DNA of 12,689 bases from Chloroflexota bacterium (GTDB taxonomy: Bacteria > Cyanobacteriota > Vampirovibrionia > Obscuribacterales > Obscuribacteraceae). The number at the start of each line of letters is the position of its first letter. The first letter of the stretch is position 1. The position numbers and the translations under genes were made by a program. Where the stretch lies: the NCBI GenBank assembly GCA_005240105.1, contig SBAT01000308.1, positions 1 to 12,689 of the forward strand, given 5' to 3'. Shown one piece after another: positions 5,826 to 12,689 of the stretch. The notes beneath the pieces are model-generated. The model was not told where the DNA came from, did no database searches, and saw nothing but the letters and a program-made list of their open reading frames with translations.

Positions 5826-6617
5826 ATGATCGGGCTTTGCTTGGCTTCAATTAGACAAAAACTGTACCAACAACTTTCCGTCACGGCTTATCCGGAGGAG
5901 GGTCTGTCGCCGCTCAATAAACTGGTGGCAGTGATCATTGTTGCCAGCATTGTCATCGTCACTTTGGCTACCGAGCCAACAATCTATGAACCATGGAAAG
6001 ACCAGATTATTGCTGCCGACATAACCATTGGCATTTTGTTTGCAATTGAATACATCTTGCGGCTTTGGGTAGCTGGAGAAGATCCGGAATATAAAGGACT
6101 CATCGGCAGAATTAAATACGCCTTCACGCTCAGGGCACTACTCGACTTATTAGCCGTTCTACCATTTTTCTTAGGTTTCGTCGGCGGCGATATTTTCTTA
6201 CTCCGACTCTTTCGCTTGGTGCGCATTTACACGCTGGCAAAGCTTGGTGACTTTTCCATTGCTATGAAGCATATTAAGGATGCTGTTAAGGAACGCTACA
6301 TGGAATTGTTCCTTGCCTTCATGCTGGCAATGGTTGTACTATTGATATCGTCAACAGTTATGTTTCTGGTAGAAGGTCCGGTGCAACCGGATAAATTTGG
6401 CAGCATCCCACGCGCAATGTGGTGGGGTATCGCCACACTCACGACGATTGGTTATGGCGACATTTACCCGCAATCAGCTTTAGGCAAATTCTGCTGCTCG
6501 ATAACCTGCCTGGCAGCCATTGGATTGATTGCCATGCCGACCGGTATCATGGCCGCCGCCTTTAGCGACGCATTCCAAAGACACAAGAAAACCATACAAG
6601 ATAGGCATCACCACTAA
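5826..6617 (+). CDS. Voltage-gated K+ channel, six-segment type
   Basis: A 263-residue subunit that should assemble as a tetramer in the inner membrane and pass K+. The segments are S1 (about 30-49), S2 (60-81), S3 (103-119), and S4 (122-140) with arginines every third residue (R127, R130, R133). Then come S5 (160-183), the pore helix with filter TTIGYGD (206-212), and S6 (221-247). The S4 pattern LLRLFRLVRIYTLAKLG is that of KvAP/Kv-type voltage sensors, with few charges. The filter is canonical for K+ selectivity. There is no large cytoplasmic ligand-binding domain; the C-terminus is a short basic tail ending in three His. The ATG lacks a visible Shine-Dalgarno and follows a hairpin, so the exact start is less certain than the gene. 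The next gene begins 22 bases after the stop, suggesting co-transcription. Confidence 0.93.
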   Translation: MIGLCLASIRQKLYQQLSVTAYPEEGLSPLNKLVAVIIVASIVIVTLATEPTIYEPWKDQIIAADITIGILFAIEYILRLWVAGEDPEYKGLIGRIKYAFTLRALLDLLAVLPFFLGFVGGDIFLLRLFRLVRIYTLAKLGDFSIAMKHIKDAVKERYMELFLAFMLAMVVLLISSTVMFLVEGPVQPDKFGSIPRAMWWGIATLTTIGYGDIYPQSALGKFCCSITCLAAIGLIAMPTGIMAAAFSDAFQRHKKTIQDRHHH

Positions 6618-6639
6618 ATTCGCCAGTGACCAGGTAGCT

Positions 6640-6945
6640 ATGAAAATTCAACTCGTATTCGTAGGAGTTCTCCTTCTAACACTAATCCTAGTCATTGCAC
6701 TACCACTATCGAATAAGATGTTAGTGATGACGCCACTGCTGCTCTTCGTTACAGTAGTTCTCTTGTTGAACCTCGTTGTCCTCCTACCGATTACCGGTAT
6801 CATCACAATCATCCACTACTTACAAGAAGCAAGAAGAACAAAAAAACTAAGACCCATTTTGGCTGCGATTGCCATAACAATTTTGACAATCGGAATAATA
6901 CTGATTGATTTCGTTATCGTATGTCTCTTAGCTTATAAGGACTAA
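6640..6945 (+). CDS. Small membrane protein, about three spans, unknown
   Basis: The protein has 101 residues from the ATG at 6640. I chose this start over an earlier in-frame ATG at 6529, which would overlap the channel gene by 89 bases. AGGT lies about 5 bases upstream of 6640. It is very hydrophobic, with spans at about 4-22, 26-53 and 70-97 split by a basic cytoplasmic-type loop (HYLQEARRTKKLR). I do not recognise the family. It is 22 bases after the channel gene and could be an accessory protein or simply a neighbour. It converges on the SpoIID-like gene with 16 bases between the stops and no terminator visible. Confidence 0.7.
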   Translation: MKIQLVFVGVLLLTLILVIALPLSNKMLVMTPLLLFVTVVLLLNLVVLLPITGIITIIHYLQEARRTKKLRPILAAIAITILTIGIILIDFVIVCLLAYKD

Positions 6946-6961
6946 AGGACTTCTTGCGGCT

Positions 6962-8116
6962 TCACCACATCGCCACTGGTTGGGACTCTTGTATGTTCGT
7001 TCCTGGGAAATAGTATTGCAAGATGTCTTTGTAGTTTTTTCCTAAATGCGCTAATTCAGCTGAGCCCCACTGGCAGAGTCCTACACCATGTCCGGCACCG
7101 GTGGAAAAGACTTGTATATCGCCGTTTGGCAGACTGCCTAATTTGTATTTCGTGCCAGGCGCTCTATCCCAGCCTGCAGACTGACCAAGCAAGATCCAGA
7201 ATTGATATCCAGTCAACACGCGTCCATCGGCAAGTTTAACTTTCACAGGGCGACCGGCATCGTCATAGTCAAGAATTGTCGGCAGTCCCTCGCCGAAAGA
7301 TTTGGCAGCCACGTCTTTGGAAATTCGCCTTACCGTCAATTTGTTGAAAGGAGACTTGCTGCAATAATTGCAATTTACAGGCGCCAGATATGGTGGCACT
7401 GCCGATTTATTGCTAAACACAACTTCACCACCGCTTGTGCCGCCGGCACAAGTTGAGTGATAGAAGACAGCTATCGGCCGGTGGTCATGGACAAGCAATT
7501 GCCCCCAGACACTGTGCACTGCATCTCGCACTTCTCTGCGATTGCTGCTTGAGCCAAGATACAGTTCACGCTGTGTAGAATCACCAATCACCATTGATGG
7601 CAGATGGCGAGCAAGACGAGTTTGAGTCAAAACAGCCTGTGCCTTCAAGGCTTCAACCGGCCAATTAGCCGGAGTTTCACTGGACACTACGCCAATTACA
7701 TAGTCCTTCACGGGGACAGTGTTGCGGACCCTGAGCGTCTGCTTGGGCTGCAGGGAAATTTCAATATCACCTGGATAAGCCCTCTTGTCAATACTGTCCA
7801 GACCAAGAGCAACGCCAGATGCCGTTTGCCCCTCAATGACAATTCGCGGCGCTACAACAACTGGCTGCGCGCCACCTTGTTTAATAAGCTCAAGATGATC
7901 ACCTTTGATAGACAACATGAACTTACCAGGCGGCAACATCTTCTGCAGCGGTAATTTGATCCGTGAAGGGCCATAGACAATCAGTTGTTTCACGGGCTGA
8001 TGTGCTTCAAACAAATCGACTTTTATTTTCTCCGGTGTTGCCGCCGGCGATGGCAATGCTAACCCGCAAAATAGAAGGTTCAATGAAAATAGAAAAAGAT
8101 AGATGCGAAACTTCAT
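6962..8116 (-). CDS. SpoIID/LytB-domain peptidoglycan enzyme
   Basis: A 384-residue exported protein with an N-terminal signal peptide (hydrophobic 5-20, probable cleavage after SPAA near 26) and a SpoIID domain. B. subtilis SpoIID is a lytic transglycosylase acting on glycan strands without stem peptides. Here the hallmark region VIGVVSSETPANWPVEALKAQAV (about 140-162) carries the catalytic Glu at E147. H220 and C223 (FYHSTC), with C249 and C252 (NCNYC), form a likely metal or disulfide site in the position of the SpoIID zinc region. GHGVGLCQWGSA (342-353) is the conserved C-terminal motif. SpoIID proteins also occur in non-sporulating bacteria, and no sporulation gene is present, so the name does not imply sporulation. 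Its ATG overlaps the stop of the upstream transpeptidase (ATGA), indicating coupled translation. Confidence 0.92.
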   Translation of the reverse strand: MKFRIYLFLFSLNLLFCGLALPSPAATPEKIKVDLFEAHQPVKQLIVYGPSRIKLPLQKMLPPGKFMLSIKGDHLELIKQGGAQPVVVAPRIVIEGQTASGVALGLDSIDKRAYPGDIEISLQPKQTLRVRNTVPVKDYVIGVVSSETPANWPVEALKAQAVLTQTRLARHLPSMVIGDSTQRELYLGSSSNRREVRDAVHSVWGQLLVHDHRPIAVFYHSTCAGGTSGGEVVFSNKSAVPPYLAPVNCNYCSKSPFNKLTVRRISKDVAAKSFGEGLPTILDYDDAGRPVKVKLADGRVLTGYQFWILLGQSAGWDRAPGTKYKLGSLPNGDIQVFSTGAGHGVGLCQWGSAELAHLGKNYKDILQYYFPGTNIQESQPVAMW

Positions 8117-9048
8117 GTGGGCCAGTCACTTGCCAGCAGAAACTTGTGTGCCTGCGGTACAGCCGTGTCCTGGCTTGTACCAGATGTTGCTCTTAAGCAA
8201 AACGAATAGCGTGGTTTATCAAAGGGGAAGAAGCCCACTACCCATGATTGAAATGTATTGCCGTGTGGCGCAGTGCCTGTTTTAGCTGCAACGTGCAGTT
8301 TATTTTCCGGATCGAGATTTTTCGCTGTGCCGTTTTGCGCAGCGACGATCATGCCTTGCTTCAAAATCTTCCAAGTGTTGGAAGTTAATTGCAAATGTGT
8401 TCTTTCCGGCTTGTCCGGTGGTGACTCTGCACTGTGCAAGAGTGGCAGATCTCCTTCGGCACCAATTAAAGCTGCCATGCGTAGGAGTTGCAACGCATGT
8501 GGTTTGAATGTCTCGCTCAATCCTAATATATAAGATTGCGGGCTGCCTTCTGCTTTTTGCGGGAAAGGTCCCGATGCTCTGCCACAGGCTGGCTCATTCA
8601 ACAGAAAGGACCGGGCATGTTGTAAAAACAAATTCGGACTTATGGATTCAGCAGCTTGGGCAAAGTAAACATTGCAGGACATGCCGATGGCATGTATGAG
8701 ATCCAAACGACCATGCGCTTTTTGGCAATGGTACGTCCTGTGGTTAACCACCACGGAGCCGGTACAATCAAAAATCGTCTCCGGACTTAATAAGTGATCT
8801 TCTGAAATAGCACAAGCTGCCACCAACTTCATCAAAGACCCTGGTAGCCCAGGCGATACAGACATGCCGGTTGGAAATCCAACCTGACCTGTCTTAAGAT
8901 CCGCCCAAAAGAAATTGGGTTTGGACACAACTGCAGCCTGCGCCGGTTGTGTCACCGGCAAAGCGCCGCCAAGGCTAAACAGCGACTTTAAGAATTGCCG
9001 CCGGCCTGTAGAATGAGGTGCATCAGTAAGACTATTTCCCAACGCCAA
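8113..9048 (-). CDS. Stand-alone penicillin-binding transpeptidase with Tat-type signal
   Basis: The three active-site motifs of the transpeptidase family are present and correctly ordered: S71-L-M-K74 with the nucleophilic serine, S124-C-N126 and K256-T-G-T259. At 311 residues it is only the catalytic domain, with no glycosyltransferase, dimerisation or PASTA region. The class is nearest to class B PBPs such as FtsI/SpoVD. The N-terminus has GRRQFLKSLFSLGG (15-28), very close to the twin-arginine consensus S/T-R-R-x-F-L-K, then a moderate hydrophobic region and an AQA cleavage site near 38. It should therefore be exported folded and released, unlike most PBPs. The start is TTG at 9048; no ATG is available before the Tat motif, and the ribosome site is weak. 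It overlaps the SpoIID-like gene by 4 bases. The start lies 13 bases from the divergent AMMECR1 gene start. Confidence 0.88.
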   Translation of the reverse strand: MALGNSLTDAPHSTGRRQFLKSLFSLGGALPVTQPAQAAVVSKPNFFWADLKTGQVGFPTGMSVSPGLPGSLMKLVAACAISEDHLLSPETIFDCTGSVVVNHRTYHCQKAHGRLDLIHAIGMSCNVYFAQAAESISPNLFLQHARSFLLNEPACGRASGPFPQKAEGSPQSYILGLSETFKPHALQLLRMAALIGAEGDLPLLHSAESPPDKPERTHLQLTSNTWKILKQGMIVAAQNGTAKNLDPENKLHVAAKTGTAPHGNTFQSWVVGFFPFDKPRYSFCLRATSGTSQDTAVPQAHKFLLASDWPT

Positions 9049-9061
9049 AATCCCAGAAACA

Positions 9062-9721
9062 ATGACAGTTATCAGTTTATCCCGTTTAATGCGCTCAGGT
9101 CTACGCCACCTGTTTAAATTGACGCCTATTTATTGCCTGGCAGCCTCACTATCACTCAACTCTACCGCCATGGGCAGTCCACCAAAGGCGGAAAGCCTTA
9201 CGGACATTGCCAGACAGACCCTAGCCTTCCATTTTAATAAGCGCAACTGTAAACAGCAATCCCTGGCAGATTTTGCCAATAGCTTTTACGTGCCGCCGGA
9301 ATACCAACAGCATAAGGGTCTGTTTGTAACGCTATCTTCAAATGGACAATCGCGCGCCTGCTGGGGCTCGCTTGAGCCGCGCTACGAAAATTTGGTCCAG
9401 GCGACTGTCTACACCACAGCCCAGGCTCTTAAGCACGAATATCGTTACAAGCCAATTGGCGATAGTGAGTGGCAACACCTGAAGCCACAGATAACGATTG
9501 TGAACAACCTTGAACCAATAAGTGGCGGCGCCAGGGGCCTTTCCGGACAGAATCCCTTGCGGGACGGGCTCTTTGTACGATCCGGTGGAAAAACGGGTGT
9601 TCTTTTGCCAGGGGAAGTTCGTGATGCTTATTATCAATTAGTTAAATGTAAACTCAAGGCGGGCATTAAGCCAAAGGAACAATGTCAGATCTGGCGAGTA
9701 AAAGCTGATGTCATCCGATAA
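9062..9721 (+). CDS. AMMECR1-domain protein with predicted signal peptide
   Basis: Residues 86-205 match the AMMECR1 fold. GLFVTLSSNGQSRACWGSLEP corresponds to the family core F-V-T-L...L-R-G-C-I-G. It is followed by the helix LVQATVYTTAQAL, KPQITIVNNLEPI, DGLFVRSGGKTGVLLPGEV (168-186) and KCKLKAGI. The normally near-invariant RGCIG reads RACWG here; the Cys (C100) is kept. AMMECR1 proteins are usually cytoplasmic and their biochemical role is not settled. This one has an N-terminal basic stretch and hydrophobic segment (about 18-34), so export is predicted but not certain. An ATG at 9089 is a possible alternative start; neither start has a clear ribosome site. The 3' end overlaps the alpha-2-macroglobulin start by 14 bases, suggesting one transcript. 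Confidence 0.8.
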   Translation: MTVISLSRLMRSGLRHLFKLTPIYCLAASLSLNSTAMGSPPKAESLTDIARQTLAFHFNKRNCKQQSLADFANSFYVPPEYQQHKGLFVTLSSNGQSRACWGSLEPRYENLVQATVYTTAQALKHEYRYKPIGDSEWQHLKPQITIVNNLEPISGGARGLSGQNPLRDGLFVRSGGKTGVLLPGEVRDAYYQLVKCKLKAGIKPKEQCQIWRVKADVIR

Positions 9722-12689
9722 GAATCTCCTGGTCTCATGGGAGTTTTTGCTCGTAAAACTAGTTTTGTTTGCCGTGCTGTTTGTCGCCTTCGACAAGCCG
9801 TCTGGTTCTGTCACCGGGCAAATTGCCCTCGAGCAAAAAGGCTTCAATCTCTATTCATATAATGCTTCCTCGCACCAGGTCTACGCCCTGGCGGTGGGTC
9901 CCAGAGGAAAGTCTTATGACGAACGTGGCGTCTGGATAAAACCAGATGGCACTTTTACTCTGCCTAGGCTGCCTGTAGGCGAATACACAATCAAATTGCG
10001 CGCACCAGGCTTTGCCAGCGAATATATCAATGGCGTCTTTGTCGACGAAGGCAAAGTTACAAAACTCAAATCGCCAATTACACTCGAGTTGCTCGAACCA
10101 TCGGTAACCATTGCTGCCAGCACCAGAGTTTATACCAGCAAAGAAAAACCAAAGTTGTGGATAAATGCCTATGGTGGCACACAGGCAACAATTGATGTCT
10201 ACAAAACAGACTTCCTGCAATTTATGGGGCAGTGCGCCAAGAATTCAATTGAAGTCAATTCCAGTCTCGATATTTACAAACCGAGCGACAGTACGGAACT
10301 AAACTTAAAAGGATTTCCTGTTGCCACCATGTCGCGAAAACTGGAACTTGATTCTTCCGATTGGTCTTACGCAGATTTCCAGCTCAACAATGCCCTTCCA
10401 CAAGGCGATTATGTAGCCAAAGTTAAACTAAGCTCGCAGCGAGGGGACAAGTCCGCATGGGACCTGCTCTGGTTCTCCGTCACCGACTTAGGGTTGATAG
10501 TAAAACAAGCACCGGACAAGACTGTTGTTCGAGCTATCGACTTAAACACTTTGCGTCCACGAGCAGGTGTGGCACTTTCCGTCATAGACCGGCGTAACGG
10601 AACTAATGCGATTAACAAAGCAACAACGGACAACAATGGCTTTGCCACAATGGTCACGGGCAAGAACTTGCCGGGCAAACTCACCGGCTCCGTTCTCATC
10701 ACCGGCAACCAGGGAGAAGACCGTGCTTATTCCGATGCTTCCTGGTGGCAAGGTCGTGCCGGACAATACCGCACTTATTTTTACACCGAGCGTCCTATCT
10801 ATCGCCTGGGGCAAACAGTTTCATTTAAAGGCATTGCTCGCAAGTTCGACGAAGATGGCTTCCACAATCCTAAGGGTGGTCTGCCTGTAACACTTACTGT
10901 CGAAGATCCCGACAACCAAAAACTAGCTGAGCAACACTTACGCACAAATGAGCATGGCACATTTAACGGCACATTCGACATCCCTGCCGACGGACACACA
11001 GGCGCCTATCAAGTCACCGTCAAGTATCCGGACGACACACAGACCTACAGCAGTTTTGAAGTTGCCCAATATCGCAAACCGGAATATCAAGTTGAGGTAA
11101 CGCCAGTCACACCGAGAGTAATTGCCGGTTCCACTCTAAAGGCAAGAGTCAAGGCCACTTACTTCTTTGGCGCACCTGTTGCCTCAGCCAAAGTAAAGTA
11201 TTCCGTTTACGCAGGCAATGACTGGCAAACCAGGGAAAACCTTCTTCCCAGACCGGAGTATTACAGCTTCTTTGATGATTGGGGAGACGACGCTGATTAT
11301 TCCTACGCCTCGGATTTCATTTGCGAAGGGTACGCGCAAACTGATGACGCCGGCGAAGCAGTTATTGAATTTAAGACAAAGGAATTAAAACCGCCGACAG
11401 ACGGACCATACAGCAATGACTACCAGGACAAGCGCTACAAAATTGAAGCGGAAGTAACTGACATAAGTAGGCTAACCGTAGTTGGTAACGGTAGCGCATC
11501 GGTGGTTGCCGGAGACTATGCCCTGTTTGTCAAACCAAAAACTTACGTAGCCAAATCCGGAGAACCAATTAGCGTTGATATCAATGCTGTAAATTACGAT
11601 GGACAACCGGCAATCAACAAGCAAATCGATTTAAAACTAATGCGCTGGGTTTGGGATCAGGCACAGAGCACATATCGCGGCGTCGACTTAACCGATCAAG
11701 CAACAGCTACGACCAACGACAAAGGCACTGCCACGGTCACACTAAAAACACAAGACTCCTTTCCAACCGAAACCTATTACATAACCGCTCAGGGCAAAGA
11801 CTCCGGAGGCCATACTATTTATGACAACGAAAGTATCTGGATAGCCAGCGCCAACTATCCTTATGCTTTGTCGTCCGAACAAGCCAACGTAGAACCCCTT
11901 TCGTTGAAGCTGGACAAGACCGTTTACAAGCCCGGTGACACAGCAAGGGTAATGATTAGCACACCGACAACGGGCAAAGAAGGAGCGGAAGCAATTGTCT
12001 CCATTGAGGGCAAGCGTCTCTACAACTACCGTGTTGTTCCACTTACAGCCACTGCCACACTGGTCGAATTCCCAATCACGGCAGAATATGCGCCAAATGT
12101 ATTTGTGGCATGCACCTTTGTCGATAAGAAGCATCAGTTCTACAACCAGTCTCAACTCTTGAAAGTATCACCGGAAGACAACTTCCTAAATATAAGTATT
12201 AGCACTGACAAACCAAAATACAAACCAGGCGAATCCGTTCAATATACAGTCAAGGCGCTGGACTCACATGGACAGCCGGCAGCCAACACAGAAGTTTCAC
12301 TTGGTGTTGTCGACGAAAGCATTTACTCGATTCGTCCGGAAACTGCCGAGGACATCCGCAAATTCTTTTACCGCATGCAGGAAAACTGGGTCAATACCGT
12401 ATGCTCATTCCCACACAGCTACTCAGGCGGACCGGATAAGGTTGAACCGCGCATGCGCAAGGACTTCCGCGACACTGCAGCCTGGATGCCGGATCTTGTC
12501 ACCAACAAAGACGGCATTGCCATTGCCTCAGTCAAGCTGCCGGACAATCTCACTACCTGGCGAGCAACAGCTCGAGCGATTGGCATGGCAACAACTGTTG
12601 GCGACACGATAAACAAAATAATATCCACGCAAGACCTGATTGTCCGTCTGGCTTTACCGCGATTCTTTACGGAAGGAGACGAAGGATTC
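9708..12689 (+). CDS. Bacterial alpha-2-macroglobulin-like protein (3' end outside window)
   Basis: The frame runs 994 codons from ATG 9708 to the window edge. An N-terminal hydrophobic segment (about 13-29) would anchor or export it. Residues 32-117 form a carboxypeptidase-regulatory-like beta domain (SGSVTG...PDGTFTLPRLPVGEYTIKL). The MG2-type domain is marked by FYTERPIYRLGQTV (358-371), and further macroglobulin beta domains follow. GVVDESIYSI (866-875) precedes the A2M domain, with FRDTAAWMPDL (920-930), LPDNLTTWRATARA and LPRFFTEGDE (982-991). Bacterial members are periplasmic protease traps that protect the envelope and often act with PBP1C. Whether this copy has the thioester motif (C-x-E-Q) cannot be seen, because that part lies beyond the edge. 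The start overlaps the AMMECR1 gene by 14 bases. Confidence 0.93.
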   Translation, partial: MSSDKNLLVSWEFLLVKLVLFAVLFVAFDKPSGSVTGQIALEQKGFNLYSYNASSHQVYALAVGPRGKSYDERGVWIKPDGTFTLPRLPVGEYTIKLRAPGFASEYINGVFVDEGKVTKLKSPITLELLEPSVTIAASTRVYTSKEKPKLWINAYGGTQATIDVYKTDFLQFMGQCAKNSIEVNSSLDIYKPSDSTELNLKGFPVATMSRKLELDSSDWSYADFQLNNALPQGDYVAKVKLSSQRGDKSAWDLLWFSVTDLGLIVKQAPDKTVVRAIDLNTLRPRAGVALSVIDRRNGTNAINKATTDNNGFATMVTGKNLPGKLTGSVLITGNQGEDRAYSDASWWQGRAGQYRTYFYTERPIYRLGQTVSFKGIARKFDEDGFHNPKGGLPVTLTVEDPDNQKLAEQHLRTNEHGTFNGTFDIPADGHTGAYQVTVKYPDDTQTYSSFEVAQYRKPEYQVEVTPVTPRVIAGSTLKARVKATYFFGAPVASAKVKYSVYAGNDWQTRENLLPRPEYYSFFDDWGDDADYSYASDFICEGYAQTDDAGEAVIEFKTKELKPPTDGPYSNDYQDKRYKIEAEVTDISRLTVVGNGSASVVAGDYALFVKPKTYVAKSGEPISVDINAVNYDGQPAINKQIDLKLMRWVWDQAQSTYRGVDLTDQATATTNDKGTATVTLKTQDSFPTETYYITAQGKDSGGHTIYDNESIWIASANYPYALSSEQANVEPLSLKLDKTVYKPGDTARVMISTPTTGKEGAEAIVSIEGKRLYNYRVVPLTATATLVEFPITAEYAPNVFVACTFVDKKHQFYNQSQLLKVSPEDNFLNISISTDKPKYKPGESVQYTVKALDSHGQPAANTEVSLGVVDESIYSIRPETAEDIRKFFYRMQENWVNTVCSFPHSYSGGPDKVEPRMRKDFRDTAAWMPDLVTNKDGIAIASVKLPDNLTTWRATARAIGMATTVGDTINKIISTQDLIVRLALPRFFTEGDEGF

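Noticed and set aside
6529..6945. A 138-codon frame beginning inside the K+ channel gene.
   Set aside because: The first 37 codons overlap the conserved S6 segment in another frame and read as non-membrane noise. The ATG at 6640 gives a compact membrane protein.
9855..12155. Several minus-strand frames of 90-140 codons opposite the macroglobulin gene.
   Set aside because: All are antisense to one continuous coding frame with clear macroglobulin motifs, and none has recognisable domains.
1..12689. CRISPR array, tRNA, rRNA, insertion sequence or prophage.
   Set aside because: No regular spaced repeats, cloverleaf arms, rRNA-like stretches, transposase or integrase motifs were seen on either strand.

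Overview
The window carries ordinary chromosomal genes, mostly for the cell envelope, and no transposase, integrase, rRNA, tRNA or CRISPR array that I can see. Base composition is moderate (not extreme in AT or GC), with TTG and GTG starts available beside ATG. The signal peptidase I is of a cyanobacterial style (long insert before the lysine box). Together with a SpoIID/LytB protein, an ArnT/PMT-type glycosyltransferase and a bacterial alpha-2-macroglobulin, it suggests a diderm bacterium of the Cyanobacteriota/Melainabacteria (Vampirovibrionia) lineage. That placement is an inference with low to moderate confidence.

Layout. (1) 1-939, minus: 5' part of an unrecognised secreted protein, cut by the window edge. 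(2) 1013-1723, plus: signal peptidase I, divergent from the former. (3) 1726-2414, minus: a compact BrnT-like toxin/ribbon-helix-helix antitoxin pair with its own promoter, whose spacer and -10 are covered by three CGTA half-sites spaced exactly 10 bp apart. (4) 2522-5422, minus: a probable operon of an ArsC/Spx-family reductase, a secreted DUF3298-like protein and a PMT/ArnT-like membrane glycosyltransferase. (5) 5423-5825: an intergenic stretch holding a 30-residue single-span membrane microprotein with an ideal Shine-Dalgarno sequence, its terminator, and inverted repeats ahead of the next gene. (6) 5826-6945, plus: a six-segment voltage-gated K+ channel and a small three-span membrane protein. 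(7) 6962-9048, minus: a stand-alone penicillin-binding transpeptidase with a Tat-type signal, overlapping by 4 bases (ATGA) with a SpoIID/LytB peptidoglycan enzyme. (8) 9062-12689, plus and divergent from (7): a predicted secreted AMMECR1-domain protein overlapping by 14 bases with a large alpha-2-macroglobulin-like protein that runs off the right edge.

How they fit together: regions 7 and 8 form a divergent peptidoglycan/envelope-protection locus. In many bacteria alpha-2-macroglobulin is linked to the bifunctional peptidoglycan synthase PBP1C. Here the neighbouring partner is instead a transpeptidase-only protein coupled to a SpoIID-type enzyme, plus an exported AMMECR1 domain. This is the most unusual arrangement in the window. 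The toxin-antitoxin operator and the microprotein locus are the other points of interest. Two large genes (1-939 and 9708-12689) are open at the window edges and are easily missed because they lack a stop inside the window.
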